Positions 52,522-62,319 of a stretch of DNA of 64,000 nt are shown here, in pieces. The DNA lies in NCBI RefSeq assembly GCF_014196715.1, contig NZ_JACIEF010000003.1:1-64000 (forward strand), in the 5' to 3' direction. The first letter of the stretch is position 1. Each line of letters opens with the position of its first letter. Source of the stretch: Pedobacter zeae. Lineage in GTDB: Bacteria; Bacteroidota; Bacteroidia; Sphingobacteriales; Sphingobacteriaceae. The notes below the pieces were generated by a model. That model was given only the letters and a program-made list of their open reading frames with translations, was not told the DNA's origin and did no database searches. The position numbers and the translations under genes are program-made.

Positions 52522-55398
52522 TTAAGGAACTATCTCTTCCAAATAACTCTCAACCGGCGGACAAGCGCAGATTAACGACCTATCGCCATGGCTGTCGTTA
52601 ACGCGACCAACCGAAGGCCAGAATTTGTGCGCTAACACATAAGGGAGCGGGAACGCAGCAGTTTGACGGCTATAAGCATGCTCCCACTCATTTGCGGTGA
52701 TTACCGAAACAGTATGTGGTGCATTTTTTAAAGGATTATCCGCTTTGTCGAAAGTTCCATTCTCTACCGAAGTAATTTCATTTTTGATGGCAATTAATGC
52801 ATCACAGAAACGGTCTAACTCATGTTTAGGCTCTGATTCAGTTGGCTCAACCATTAAAGTACCCGCAACCGGGAAAGAAACCGTTGGTGCGTGGAAACCA
52901 TAATCCATTAAGCGTTTTGCAATATCGGTTACTTCAATACCGAAAGCTTTAAAAGCACGGCAATCTAAAATCATTTCGTGCGCACAACGGCCCTGAGCAC
53001 CTGAATAAAGTACCGGGTAGTGCTGCTCTAAACGCGCTTTCATGTAGTTAGCGTTCAGAATAGCATATTTAGTGGCGTTGGTTAAACCTTCAGCACCCAT
53101 CATGGCAATATATGCGTGAGAAATGATCAGGATTGAAGCCGAGCCCCAAGGTGCAGATGAAACCGCAGAAATAGATTTTCCTTTATCGATATCAACCACA
53201 GCATGGCCTGGTAGATAAGGAACCAGGTGTTTAGCCACACCGATCGGGCCCATACCCGGACCACCGCCGCCGTGAGGGATACAGAAAGTTTTGTGCAAGT
53301 TTAAGTGACAAACATCGGCACCGATATTGGCCGGGCTGGTTAAGCCAACCTGTGCGTTCATATTTGCACCATCCATGTAAACCTGTCCGCCGTTAGCGTG
53401 AATGGTTTCACAGATTTCGATAATGCTCTCTTCAAATACCCCATGTGTAGATGGATAAGTTACCATTAAACACGAAAGATTGTCTTTATGCAATTCTGCT
53501 TTAGCTTTTAAATCTTCAACATCGATATTTCCGTTTTCTAAAGATTTAACCACGACAATTTTCATATCGGCCATGGCTGCAGAAGCCGGGTTGGTTCCGT
53601 GTGCCGAAGCCGGGATTAAAGCCACATTACGGTGGAAATCGCCTCTATCGTGGTGATAGGCGCGGATAACCATTAAACCGGCATATTCACCCTGAGCACC
53701 AGCATTTGGTTGTAAACTCATGGCTGCAAAACCGGTAATTTCGCTTAACCATTTATCCAGTTCGTTAAAAACCGAATAATAGCCCAACACCTGATCGGCA
53801 GGAGCAAACGGGTGGATCCGACCAAAGTGAGACCAGGTAACCGGAATCATCTCGGCAGTTGCATTTAATTTCATGGTGCAGCTACCCAAAGCAATCATAG
53901 AGTGGCAAAGCGATAAATCTTTTGCTTCCAATGATTTGATGTAACGCAACATCTCGTGCTCTGAATGGTGCGAGTTAAAAATCGGGTGGGTTAAATAAGC
54001 TGAAGTACGTTGTAGAGCAGCCGGAATAACGGTTTCTACCTGTTCAGCTACTTCTACCTGATCGCCGGCAAAACCTTTAGCTCTTGCAAAGATTTTGGCA
54101 ATTAACGTAATGTCTTCAAAAGTAGTGGTTTCATCAACTGAAATGGTCACCGTATTGCCTACATAATTTAAGTTGATCTCGTTATCCAGGCAGTAAGCAT
54201 GAATGCCGCCTTTTAAATCGCCTAAATCGAAACGGATGGTATCGAAATAAGCTGAATTTAACTGCTCGTAACCTAAGTTTTTCAAAGTGGTAGCCAAACT
54301 GATGGCTAAGCCATGTGTACGCTCAGCAATGGCTTTTAAGCCTTTCGGACCGTGATATGCAGCATAAAAACCAGCCATAATCGCCAATAATGCCTGTGCA
54401 GTACAGATATTTGAAGTTGCTTTATCTCTGCGGATATGCTGCTCGCGCGTTTGTAAAGCCATACGCAAAGCGTAATCGCCATGGCTATCGATGGTTACAC
54501 CGATAATACGGCCCGGGATTGAACGTTTATATTCTTCTTTGGTGGCAAAAAAAGCAGCATGCGGACCACCAAATCCCATCGGGATACCAAAACGTTGTGT
54601 AGTACCTACCACAATATCAGCACCCCACTCGCCCGGAGGCGTTAATAAGGTTAAGCTTAATATATCAGCAGCAACCGTTAACTTAATATTTAAGTTATGT
54701 AATTCGGCAGCAAAGTTTTTATAATCGAAAACCTCACCATTACCAGCAGGATACTGCACAATGGCACCAAAGAAATCTTCGGTAGCCACGAAATCCAAAT
54801 GATTTCCAATAACGAGTTCGATGCCATAAGGATTGGCACGTGTTTTTAAAATATCTATCGTTTGTGGGAAAAGCAATTCAGAAACAAAAAATTTCTTGGC
54901 TGCCTGATTTTTGCGCGTGCTGTACTGCATAAACATGGCCTCAGCCGCAGCTGTACCTTCATCTAACAATGATGCATTTGCAATTTCCATTCCGGTTAAA
55001 TCGATAACCATGGTTTGGAAATTTAACAAAGCCTGTAAACGGCCTTGCGCAATTTCTGCCTGGTATGGCGTATATTGGGTATACCATCCCGGATTTTCGA
55101 ATACGTTACGTAAAATTACACCAGGGGTAATGGTATCATAATAACCTTGACCGATAAAGCTTTTGAAAACTTTATTCAACAATGAAGTTTGTTTTAAAGC
55201 ACCAAGATATTCAGTTTCTGATTTCGCAGCAGGTAAATTCAAAGGCTGTTTTAACCTGATTGCCGTTGGAACAGTTTGTTCAATTAGCTCATCAATAGAA
55301 TTTACGCCAACAGTGTGCAACATCTCGGCTGTATCAGCCTCATTAGGAGCAATATGGCGATTTTGAAAATCTTCCTTGTAGTGGATATTTAAGCTCAT
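52522..55398 (-). CDS. gcvP: Glycine dehydrogenase (decarboxylating), fused P-protein
   Basis: 958 aa, the full alpha-beta fused form. The PLP lysine lies in [20 protein letters not shown], and the N-terminal RHIAPNE...AEMLHTVG and C-terminal half [13 protein letters not shown] are standard. It decarboxylates glycine and loads the aminomethyl group on GcvH lipoate. Other gcv genes are not adjacent. An exact -7 element (55424-55431) lies 26-33 bases before the start codon. Confidence 0.97.
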   Translation of the reverse strand: MSLNIHYKEDFQNRHIAPNEADTAEMLHTVGVNSIDELIEQTVPTAIRLKQPLNLPAAKSETEYLGALKQTSLLNKVFKSFIGQGYYDTITPGVILRNVFENPGWYTQYTPYQAEIAQGRLQALLNFQTMVIDLTGMEIANASLLDEGTAAAEAMFMQYSTRKNQAAKKFFVSELLFPQTIDILKTRANPYGIELVIGNHLDFVATEDFFGAIVQYPAGNGEVFDYKNFAAELHNLNIKLTVAADILSLTLLTPPGEWGADIVVGTTQRFGIPMGFGGPHAAFFATKEEYKRSIPGRIIGVTIDSHGDYALRMALQTREQHIRRDKATSNICTAQALLAIMAGFYAAYHGPKGLKAIAERTHGLAISLATTLKNLGYEQLNSAYFDTIRFDLGDLKGGIHAYCLDNEINLNYVGNTVTISVDETTTFEDITLIAKIFARAKGFAGDQVEVAEQVETVIPAALQRTSAYLTHPIFNSHHSEHEMLRYIKSLEAKDLSLCHSMIALGSCTMKLNATAEMIPVTWSHFGRIHPFAPADQVLGYYSVFNELDKWLSEITGFAAMSLQPNAGAQGEYAGLMVIRAYHHDRGDFHRNVALIPASAHGTNPASAAMADMKIVVVKSLENGNIDVEDLKAKAELHKDNLSCLMVTYPSTHGVFEESIIEICETIHANGGQVYMDGANMNAQVGLTSPANIGADVCHLNLHKTFCIPHGGGGPGMGPIGVAKHLVPYLPGHAVVDIDKGKSISAVSSAPWGSASILIISHAYIAMMGAEGLTNATKYAILNANYMKARLEQHYPVLYSGAQGRCAHEMILDCRAFKAFGIEVTDIAKRLMDYGFHAPTVSFPVAGTLMVEPTESEPKHELDRFCDALIAIKNEITSVENGTFDKADNPLKNAPHTVSVITANEWEHAYSRQTAAFPLPYVLAHKFWPSVGRVNDSHGDRSLICACPPVESYLEEIVP

Positions 55399-55423
55399 GC
55401 GGTATGAATAATAAATTTGCGTG

Positions 55424-55431
55424 CAAAGGTA
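55424..55431 (-). promoter_or_regulatory. -7 element TACCTTTG for gcvP
   Basis: Exact TAnnTTTG on the minus strand in front of gcvP. Confidence 0.6.
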
Positions 55432-55602
55432 GCAAAAACGAAGCTGTATTTCACTATCAATCAGTGTAAAAAAGGCGTCTTATTTACACTTAAAAGCGAC
55501 AAAACAGGTAGATTTTATAAGCAATAACCAGAACAAACGTTTGTTCAATTTTTGAGCAAATCCTTTGGTTATTTGGAAAGCAGTGGCAACACTAAAATTT
55601 AA

Positions 55603-55661
55603 ATTCGCTCCTGCTATTCGCTGCAATCTTTTTACCAGCTTTCGTCGCGCTGAGGCACGAA
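55603..55661 (-). repeat. AAAAGATTG...GCAGGA element plus TTCGT/ACGAA hairpin (copy 2)
   Basis: On the minus strand AAAAAGATTGCAGCGAATAGCAGG (55610-55633) matches the copies at 52361 and 62780. Next to it TTCGT (55641-55645) pairs with ACGAA (55657-55661) around CGCGCTGAGGC. The 442-base gap 55399-55840 otherwise holds only the gcvP promoter; the 63-codon reading frame across the element is judged spurious. Confidence 0.65.
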
Positions 55662-55840
55662 GCACCTGCAAGATTGGAAACAGATGATTCTCAGCATAAC
55701 AGCATATTTAGGTTGTTGCAAGCAAAAAGGATTATAGACCCCCATGATTTAAAAACTAGCGGCGCTATAAGAAAGCAGTAACTGTAGCGTTAAGAGGTAT
55801 TACACTTTAACCTTTGGTCTTTCAGCTTTAGTCTTCCACC

Positions 55841-56404
55841 CTATTTCTGCACTTTCCAGCCTTCATCTTTACTTAGCTTTAATTTATAAGTTTTGGTGAT
55901 GAAGTTGCTGTTTTTATTGGCCTCTTTATCAAAAGGCTCGAAATCGGTCGTATTCATTTTAAGCGATACGGTTACTTTGGCCGTGCTTGAGTTTACCTGA
56001 GCAAAATCAACCGGTTTTTCGTCAGACAATACATATTCTACCGCTTTAACCGTTGCCCTGTCGCCATCTTGTTTCAATACCAAAGGACTTGCTTTATCGG
56101 TTAGGGTAATCTGGTAAACAAAACTGCTATCTTTTGAAAGAAATTTCTTCTTGGCTTCTTTTAAACTTAATGTAACCAAACCTTTGCTGGCCAAAGATTT
56201 ATATTTCCCCAGTTCGAACATATCATTGGTACTGTTGAATTTCATCTCACCAAATTTAAACCTGGTGGTTTTGTACTCAGGATTAGCTTTTAAGTAATTG
56301 GTAATCACTTCTGCGGCCTCATCCTGATTGATGGTGGTTTTGGTTTTACATCCGGCCAGGCCGACAATGATCAAGGATAAAATATAAACGGTTAGTTTTT
56401 TCAT
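55841..56404 (-). CDS. Lipoprotein of unknown function
   Basis: 187 aa. The lipobox VGLAGC gives a lipid anchor at about Cys19. The mature part is mixed alpha/beta (DEAAEVITNYLKANPEYKTTRFKFGEM; KLSKDEGWKVQK at the end), a cystatin- or NTF2-like impression only. It is probably attached to the outer membrane facing the periplasm. It follows the DMT transporter gene on the same strand by about 115 bases. Confidence 0.65.
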   Translation of the reverse strand: MKKLTVYILSLIIVGLAGCKTKTTINQDEAAEVITNYLKANPEYKTTRFKFGEMKFNSTNDMFELGKYKSLASKGLVTLSLKEAKKKFLSKDSSFVYQITLTDKASPLVLKQDGDRATVKAVEYVLSDEKPVDFAQVNSSTAKVTVSLKMNTTDFEPFDKEANKNSNFITKTYKLKLSKDEGWKVQK

Positions 56405-56499
56405 GTGTAAATGCTTTAAGCTTTTTAAAGATATTTATTTTTTCAATAAGTCGGATGTCCGGGGTCCGAAAGTCGGAAGATTATTTCTTTCGTGTATTT

Positions 56500-56540
56500 C
56501 AACCTTACACCCCCAACCTCTACCCTCTACCTTTTTTCAG
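56500..56540. repeat. AGGTTGAGGGTAG-type short-period tract
   Basis: The plus strand reads TTCAACCTTACACCCCCAAC and CTCTACCCTCTACC, diverged copies of the 14-base unit at 30168-30195 in reverse. It covers the 3' end of the DMT transporter gene, including the stop codon. Confidence 0.5.
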
Positions 56541-57419
56541 GTATTTTAGGTTTGGCAAAACCATCGCCGATAATATCACCACAACCCCTATCCACCTTAA
56601 AAAGGATACCTGTTCCTGCAGTACCAAGCTCGCCATCATTACAGCAACAGGTAATTCTGCGGCGCTTAAGATAGAACTAATGGCTGTGCCTATTCTTGGC
56701 ACTCCTTCAGCATAAAATAACGGTGGAATAACTGTACCAAAAATCGAGATAATCAATCCCCACTTCAATAAACTTCCACCCAAAGCCCCGTTAAACAAAA
56801 AAGCTGGCGGGAAGATTATAAAGATTAAGATACAGGCACCGCTAATCATCAGGGCGCTTTTCTTTAACGGAACATATTCGTTTCCGATCCTACCGCTCAA
56901 CAATAAAAAGCCGGCGTAACCAAGTGCAGCCAGCAAACCGAAACCAATCCCCTTTAAATCCATGCTTCCGATACTGGTTTCTGCCATTCCACTCGCTAAA
57001 ACTGTACCCCCTAAAACCAACAGAACTGCAAATAGCTGCAATCCAGTAGGTTTCTTACCAAAAATGAGGTATTCCATCAGAATGCTCATCCAGATAAACT
57101 GCATCAACAAAATAATTGCGACCGAATTGGGTACCAACTTTACACATTGATAGTAAAATAAACTCACCAGGCCTGTACAGGTTCCGGCCAATAGCATTTT
57201 CCACCATGGAGTTACTACAGCAGGCATTACTTTAGCTTTGTATTTTGCTGTTCTGCTTTGAAAGAAAAAAAGTATCCATAAAATTACAGCGCCGAAAAAA
57301 GCCTGTGCACCGGTTACATCGCCAAGGGTATACCCTTCATGGTAAGCCAGTTTTACAAAAGTAGACAGGATGCCAAAACTACAGGCACCGAAAAAAACAA
57401 GGAGTATTCCTTTAAGCAT
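56520..57419 (-). CDS. DMT/EamA family transporter
   Basis: 299 aa from the ATG at 57419; a GTG six codons earlier lies at the edge of a repeat. Ten transmembrane helices form two EamA modules (GACSFGILSTFVKLAYHEGYTLGDV in the first; GTVIPPLFYAEGVPRIGTAISSILSAAELP in the second). EamA carriers export amino acids or other metabolites; the substrate is unknown. The last codons lie in a short-period repeat. Confidence 0.85.
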   Translation of the reverse strand: MLKGILLVFFGACSFGILSTFVKLAYHEGYTLGDVTGAQAFFGAVILWILFFFQSRTAKYKAKVMPAVVTPWWKMLLAGTCTGLVSLFYYQCVKLVPNSVAIILLMQFIWMSILMEYLIFGKKPTGLQLFAVLLVLGGTVLASGMAETSIGSMDLKGIGFGLLAALGYAGFLLLSGRIGNEYVPLKKSALMISGACILIFIIFPPAFLFNGALGGSLLKWGLIISIFGTVIPPLFYAEGVPRIGTAISSILSAAELPVAVMMASLVLQEQVSFLRWIGVVVILSAMVLPNLKYLKKGRG

Positions 57420-57431
57420 AATGTATTTTTT

Positions 57432-57510
57432 AACCACCGAGAAATCAGGGTTTTTACGGAACGCACAGAGGCTCTGTTTCTCTGTGCATTCCTTTGTGCG
57501 CTCTGTGGTT
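57432..57510. repeat. AACCACCGAG...CTCTGTGGTT inverted-repeat element (copy 2)
   Basis: AACCACCGAG faces CTCTGTGGTT, with inner GCACAGAG and CTCTGTGC arms, forming a long imperfect hairpin. It fills the gap between pdxJ and the DMT gene. Confidence 0.65.
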
Positions 57511-57512
57511 AA

Positions 57513-58229
57513 TTAAACGAGCTGCTCCAAATAGCGTTGTATGGTGGTTTCTAACCCCAGATAAAGTGCATCGCTTATTAAAGCATGCCCGATAGAAACT
57601 TCCAGCAAGCCCGGAACGCTTTGAGCGAAATAATGCAGGTTATGCAGATCCAGATCATGGCCGGCATTAATGCCCAGGCCCAGTTTATTAGCATGGCGTG
57701 CAGCTGCAATATAGTTTAACACTGCTTTTTCACGATCAGCAAAATAATTATGCGCATAGGCCTCGGTATATAATTCGATACGGTCTGTCCCGGTTTCAGC
57801 CGCTCCTTCCACCATTTCTACCACCGGATCAACAAAAATAGAAACACGGATGCCTTCCTTTTGAAAAACTGCAACCATTTCTTTCAGGTAATCCTTATGT
57901 TTTATGGTGTCCCAACCGTGGTTAGAAGTGATCTGCCCTTCGGCATCGGGCACTAAAGTAACCTGTGCAGGTTGGTTGGCCAGAACCAGGTCAACAAATT
58001 TATCTTCTTTGCAATTTCCTTCAATATTGAACTCGGTAGCAATAACGGCCTTTAAATCGTATACATCCTGATAACGGATATGGCGTTCATCAGGACGTGG
58101 GTGTACCGTGATTCCCTGTGCGCCGAAACGTTCGCAATCTAATGCAACTTTAATTAAATCGGGATTATTCCCCCCGCGGCTGTTGCGGAGCGTAGCAATT
58201 TTATTGATGTTAACCGATAACTTTGTCAT
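57513..58229 (-). CDS. pdxJ: Pyridoxine 5'-phosphate synthase
   Basis: 238 aa. [40 protein letters not shown] and [14 protein letters not shown] are PdxJ signatures. It joins 3-amino-1-hydroxyacetone-1-phosphate with 1-deoxyxylulose-5-phosphate in the DXP-dependent vitamin B6 route. An exact -7 element overlaps the start region (58234-58241). Downstream is an inverted-repeat element. Confidence 0.95.
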   Translation of the reverse strand: MTKLSVNINKIATLRNSRGGNNPDLIKVALDCERFGAQGITVHPRPDERHIRYQDVYDLKAVIATEFNIEGNCKEDKFVDLVLANQPAQVTLVPDAEGQITSNHGWDTIKHKDYLKEMVAVFQKEGIRVSIFVDPVVEMVEGAAETGTDRIELYTEAYAHNYFADREKAVLNYIAAARHANKLGLGINAGHDLDLHNLHYFAQSVPGLLEVSIGHALISDALYLGLETTIQRYLEQLV

Positions 58230-58233
58230 GAAA

Positions 58234-58241
58234 CAAAGATA
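58234..58241 (-). promoter_or_regulatory. -7 element TATCTTTG for pdxJ
   Basis: Exact TAnnTTTG on the minus strand, only 5 bases before the ATG at 58229, implying a leaderless or near-leaderless mRNA, or a later start. Confidence 0.45.
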
Positions 58242-58312
58242 GCGCTTTGCCCCTGTTAATCTTAAACCTTAAAAAAATTTGACTTTTTTTTGCTCATATT
58301 TGCTTCTTGTAA

Positions 58313-59953
58313 ATGAACCTGAAAGACATCACCTTATATAAAACTTTAATCGCCCTGATGGTTTTCGTCAGTGTATTGGCACTTTTTGGTGGGGTGATGG
58401 AGCCTGATTCTGCACTTTATGCGTCCATAGCCAAAAACATGGTGCTCCGGAGCGATTGGATTAATATTTATGTTAGAGGTGCTGATTGGCTGGACAAACC
58501 GCATTTAACTTTCTGGCTGGCAGCCGCCTCATTTAAAATTTTCGGAATTACTGCTTTTGCCTATAAACTCCCCTCCTTTTTATTTGGGCTATTGGGTGCA
58601 TGGTACCTTTATAAACTGGCCAAAGACATTTACAATGAAAAAACAGGATTGATCAGTGCCCTGATTTTTTTAAGTTCTTTGCATATCCTTATCTCTACCT
58701 TCGATGTACGTGCAGAAGTTTACATCACTACCTTCACCTTAGCGGCTATTTATCATTATTATAAAGCGCATGACCATTCTGTTAAGCATATCGTTGCAGG
58801 TTCGTTTTTCGCCGCCTGCGCCATTATGATTAAAGGTATATTTGTGCTGATCCCTGTTTTTGGTGGGTTTATTATATACTGGTTGTTAACCAAACAGTTT
58901 AAACAGCTCTTAAAACCAAAATGGTGGCTCGCCATTGTATTGATTTTCATTTTCATTATTCCGGAGCTTTACACCTTATACGTTCAGTTCGATTTACACC
59001 CGGAGAAACTGGTGTTCGGAAAAACCGGGGTTTCCGGCTTAAAGTTCTTCTTTTGGGACAGCCAATTTGGCCGTTTCTTTAACAACGGGCCAATAAAAGG
59101 CAAAGGCGATGTTTCATTCTTTTTGCACACTACCCTTTGGGCATTTTTACCGTGGTCGATACTTTTTTATTCAGCAGTGGTTAATCTTTTCAACAAGAAA
59201 AACAGGGCAAATTTACCTGCCGAAAGTATCATGATCTGGACGAGTGCCGCCATTACATTTTTATTGTTTTCGCTTTCGAAATTCCAGTTGCCACATTATA
59301 TCCTGATTATTCTTCCACAGTTTGCCATCATTACGGCTCTATATATACAGAAATTGGAAAACAAAAGTTTGAAGGTATTTCTTACCATACAAAATGTACT
59401 GGCAGTTTTAATCGTTGTGATATTATCCGCAGTAGCGATCTTCTTCAGATTTACCAATAATTATGTAGCGATTACAGTTTTAGTTATTTTATTAATGGCA
59501 TCTTTTTTAATCTTCAAAGGATTAAAAACGGAGGTGTTATTGGCACGAAGTGTTTTGATCTCTGTTGGCCTGATGATTTTTTTATCGGTTTTTTTCTATC
59601 CGTCAGTATTGAAATACGAATCAGGCAGGGAAGCTGGAAATTGGCTAAAAGAAAATTATCCGGAGGCCAGGGCTTCGGTTTTAATGTACCCGGATGCATA
59701 TTCATTCGATTTTTATGCCCAGGGAGAGCCGGAATACTTTTGGAGCTACGAATCGCTTGACCAATTTAAAGAAGATAAAAACCTAGTGATTTATACACCT
59801 GAATCTGAACTGGCCAAGCTGAAAAAAGATTACAGTGCCAAAGTGTTAAAATCGTTCGAATACTATCACATTACAAAGCTCAGCCCCAAATTTATCAATG
59901 CAAAAACGCGTCCTCAGCTATTAGAACATTTTTACCTGGTTAAACTGCATTAA
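58313..59953 (+). CDS. ArnT/GT39-like membrane glycosyltransferase
   Basis: 546 aa with about 12 transmembrane helices. The first periplasmic loop carries the acidic motif EPDSALYASIAKNM (about 30-43) and WLDKPHLTFWL, typical of dolichyl/undecaprenyl-phosphate-sugar:acceptor transferases (PMT/ArnT superfamily). It would transfer a sugar from a polyprenyl-phosphate carrier to lipid A, a protein or another acceptor outside the inner membrane. One base separates it from a GtrA gene, a flippase-like helper. Confidence 0.87.
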   Translation: MNLKDITLYKTLIALMVFVSVLALFGGVMEPDSALYASIAKNMVLRSDWINIYVRGADWLDKPHLTFWLAAASFKIFGITAFAYKLPSFLFGLLGAWYLYKLAKDIYNEKTGLISALIFLSSLHILISTFDVRAEVYITTFTLAAIYHYYKAHDHSVKHIVAGSFFAACAIMIKGIFVLIPVFGGFIIYWLLTKQFKQLLKPKWWLAIVLIFIFIIPELYTLYVQFDLHPEKLVFGKTGVSGLKFFFWDSQFGRFFNNGPIKGKGDVSFFLHTTLWAFLPWSILFYSAVVNLFNKKNRANLPAESIMIWTSAAITFLLFSLSKFQLPHYILIILPQFAIITALYIQKLENKSLKVFLTIQNVLAVLIVVILSAVAIFFRFTNNYVAITVLVILLMASFLIFKGLKTEVLLARSVLISVGLMIFLSVFFYPSVLKYESGREAGNWLKENYPEARASVLMYPDAYSFDFYAQGEPEYFWSYESLDQFKEDKNLVIYTPESELAKLKKDYSAKVLKSFEYYHITKLSPKFINAKTRPQLLEHFYLVKLH

Positions 59954-59954
59954 C

Positions 59955-60335
59955 ATGGATCTATTCTTCCGCATTATAAAATTTGGGCTGACCGGCCTGC
60001 TCGGAATGGCAATTGACTTCGGTGCAACATGGCTCTTTAAAGAAAAAATAAAGGTAAATAAGTATGTGGCAAATGCCATTGGTTTTACACTGGCAGTAAC
60101 CAATAATTACCTCATTAACCGTGTATGGACTTTCGAAAGCACCAACACCCATTGGGCGACCGAATTCACTAAATTTTTGGTTGTGAGTTTAATCGGCTTA
60201 GGTTTAAACACCATTATCATCTACCTTTTCCACCAAAGGAAAAATGGAACAAACTTTTACGTAGCGAAATTTTTTGCCATTGTAATCGTATTTGTCTGGA
60301 ATTTTTTGGCAAATATGTTGTTTACTTTTAGATAG
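59955..60335 (+). CDS. GtrA family membrane protein
   Basis: 126 aa, four transmembrane helices. FGLTGLLGMAIDFGATWLF opens the first; NAIGFTLAVTNNYLINRVWTF and VWNFLANMLFTF are the GtrA signatures. GtrA-type proteins are thought to flip polyprenyl-phosphate-linked sugars. The direct coupling to the GT39-like gene fits a flippase-plus-transferase pair for envelope glycosylation. Confidence 0.88.
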   Translation: MDLFFRIIKFGLTGLLGMAIDFGATWLFKEKIKVNKYVANAIGFTLAVTNNYLINRVWTFESTNTHWATEFTKFLVVSLIGLGLNTIIIYLFHQRKNGTNFYVAKFFAIVIVFVWNFLANMLFTFR

Positions 60336-60397
60336 CTTTTCGCCATTAAGGGATTAAGGACATTAAGAAAAAGCCAGATAATTGCGCTATGCAACTG

Positions 60398-60440
60398 CAC
60401 GGTTAATGAATCAATGGCTAATGACTAATGAACAAATAAC
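60398..60440. repeat. GGTTAATGAATCAATGGCTAATGAC short tract
   Basis: Short degenerate copy of the GGTTAAT/TTAATGA family directly downstream of the 40-aa membrane-protein gene stop. Confidence 0.5.
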
Positions 60441-60563
60441 TTATGTTACATTTTTACCGATAAAGTAAAATACCACAAGCCAGATCAACCCTTTTATCAG
60501 GAAGAACAGGAAGCCTATCAGCCCTACCCGTTTAAACCATAGTTTTAATTTTTCTTTGTTCAT
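60441..60563 (-). CDS. Small single-helix membrane protein (40 aa)
   Basis: ATG to TAA frame of 40 codons: a positively charged start (MNKEKLKLWFKRVG) and one hydrophobic helix (LIGFLFFLIKGLIWLVVFYFI). The charged-then-hydrophobic layout fits an N-in anchored peptide. Small Bacteroidota proteins of the form 'KR-G--GFLFFLIKGL-WL' seem common, which supports reality. A near-consensus -7 element (TATCTTTA) lies about 10-17 bases upstream. Function unknown. Confidence 0.6.
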   Translation of the reverse strand: MNKEKLKLWFKRVGLIGFLFFLIKGLIWLVVFYFIGKNVT

Positions 60564-60701
60564 GGCGATCTTTGTAAAGATAATAGATTTGGGTTAAATT
60601 AGAAAGATTTTAAATAAGGAAGCTTAGATTTCTGAATAGTCTGCTAAAGATTTAATTTTTTGAAAGTTTTCTGTAAATTCAATAATTCTAATTTAAAGCT
60701 T

Positions 60702-61196
60702 ATGAAAAAACTATTATTCCTACTATTGCCCGTTTGCTTCATTTCATTATCGGCAATCGCATCTCGTCCACAGTCTTTCTCAAAAACGTTTTCTTCAAAA
60801 TCATCTGTTATTGATTCTACAAAGAAAATGAGTGCGAAAGAATGGAAAGAAATAGAGAAGCAATTAAAGAACACCATGCCCAAACAGATGGCCGCTACTA
60901 TGCTCAAACAGTTGAAAGAAGCTGAAAAACTTGGCAAATCTACCTCGGTCGATAACCAGAAAGCCTTAGGTAATATAATGAAGGATTTAACCGACAATTC
61001 AGATCGAATGAACTATGAGATCGAAAAAAAAGAAATTATTGACGATTTCAAACAGGAAGAATTTGACAGCCGTACAGAAAAAAGGGAGGCCCGTAAGGAA
61101 ATGCGACAAGAACTCAGGGATCTAAAAAAAGAATACAAAAAAGATCAGAAGGAGAAAAAGAAAGACAAAAAAGCAGAAAACCTTCAGTTCATTTAA
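60702..61196 (+). CDS. Secreted, highly charged coiled-coil protein of unknown function
   Basis: 164 aa from the ATG at 60702; a TTG 14 codons upstream is rejected because the ATG begins a clean signal peptide (MKKLLFLLLPVCFISLSAIA). The mature protein is rich in Lys and Glu, with a predicted coiled coil from about residue 90 (EIEKKEIIDDFKQEEFDSRTEKREARKEMRQEL) and a Lys-rich tail. No family recognised. It precedes the deacetylase gene by 35 bases. Confidence 0.65.
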   Translation: MKKLLFLLLPVCFISLSAIASRPQSFSKTFSSKSSVIDSTKKMSAKEWKEIEKQLKNTMPKQMAATMLKQLKEAEKLGKSTSVDNQKALGNIMKDLTDNSDRMNYEIEKKEIIDDFKQEEFDSRTEKREARKEMRQELRDLKKEYKKDQKEKKKDKKAENLQFI

Positions 61197-61231
61197 CCTT
61201 ACTCCAAAAGATACGATTGCAGTCACTGTAA

Positions 61232-62197
61232 ATGAAACCTATATTATTTACCTTATTACTCCTTTTATCCCAACTTAGTTTTGCGCAAAATTTTAATGGT
61301 ATTAAACGTTATCAAGTAAATTTTGCCGTGGCAACAGGAGCCAATGAGAAGTTAATCGCCCTCCGAAGTTTTTCTGCGAATAACCAAAAATATTTATTAC
61401 TGGTAAATCCTGAAACTTTAGACACCAAGGTAAGCCAGGCTAATAATTATACCACAAGTAACCTACAATATTCCAATGTACTGGCTATTTTTAAAAATAC
61501 TGCCTATGTTAAGGCGTTAGAAGCCGCAGCCGCTAAAGATGTTCAGTTACAAAATGCTGGTATAGACCACGCTTTTCCAAATGAAAAAGGCATTACTTTA
61601 ACCATCGATCTTTGTCCTTCGCATAAAGCACTGGACAGGATTATTTTCCAATCCGTTTTCGACGAATTTAAAAAGATAGAACAACCCTCTCCTTTAGCCG
61701 TTTCTGTTTCGGGCAAATGGATGTTAAAACACCATGATGATTTGAATTGGTTGAAAAGTTTGGTAGAGAAAAAAGAATTAGACATTACCTGGGTGAATCA
61801 TACCTACAACCATGAAGTAAATAAACTGCCCCTGGCTGAAAATTTTCTACTTGCACCGGGTACCAATTTAGATGTAGAAGTATTAGAAAACGAAAAACTG
61901 ATGCTAAAAAACGGTTTAACCCCTTCGGTGTTTTTCCGTTTCCCGGGATTGGTATCGGATAAAGCAATAGTCGAAAAAATTGAAGCTTATGGTTTAATTT
62001 CCATTGGAAGTGATGCCTGGTTAGCCAAAGGACAGCAACCTAACGCCGGAAGTATAGTGCTGATACATGGCAACGGAAATGAAGAAATAGGCGTAAAAGA
62101 TTTTATCCGGTTGCTAAAAACGAAACAAGCTGACGTAAAGAATAAACAATGGTTGCTTTTCGATTTAAGACAGGGTTTGGAGAAAGAATTTGAATAA
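61232..62197 (+). CDS. Variant polysaccharide deacetylase (NodB-like fold)
   Basis: 321 aa with a signal peptide (SQLSFAQ). The NodB-like part starts at GITLTIDLCPSH (about 119). This replaces the canonical TFDDGP: the catalytic-base Asp is kept but the metal-ligand Asp is Leu. VNHTYNH keeps the His pair (H-T-Y-N-H), and FFRFPG is present. With one metal ligand missing, activity may be altered or use a different site. It could act on cell-wall or capsule sugars. It lies downstream of the charged secreted protein. Confidence 0.75.
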   Translation: MKPILFTLLLLLSQLSFAQNFNGIKRYQVNFAVATGANEKLIALRSFSANNQKYLLLVNPETLDTKVSQANNYTTSNLQYSNVLAIFKNTAYVKALEAAAAKDVQLQNAGIDHAFPNEKGITLTIDLCPSHKALDRIIFQSVFDEFKKIEQPSPLAVSVSGKWMLKHHDDLNWLKSLVEKKELDITWVNHTYNHEVNKLPLAENFLLAPGTNLDVEVLENEKLMLKNGLTPSVFFRFPGLVSDKAIVEKIEAYGLISIGSDAWLAKGQQPNAGSIVLIHGNGNEEIGVKDFIRLLKTKQADVKNKQWLLFDLRQGLEKEFE

Positions 62198-62211
62198 ATT
62201 ATCGCGTTTTT

Positions 62212-62316
62212 AACCGCAAAGAACATGGAGAATAACGCAGCAAGCGCAAAGCCGGATGCAGATTTGCCAAATGTCCCTGACTTATCTTTGCGAAAAGCTT
62301 TGCATTCTTTGCGGTA
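62212..62316. repeat. ACCGCAAAGAA...TTCTTTGCGGT inverted-repeat element (copy 3)
   Basis: Perfect 11-bp inverted ends at 62213-62223 and 62305-62315, with further CGCAAAG and CTTTGCG units inside. Related in layout to 50878-50960 and 57432-57510. It separates two convergent genes. Confidence 0.7.
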
Positions 62317-62319
62317 TAG

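Noticed and set aside
55480..55671. 63-codon frame on the minus strand downstream of the gcvP promoter region
   Set aside because: It spans the AAAAGATTG...GCAGGA repeat element and has no family features.
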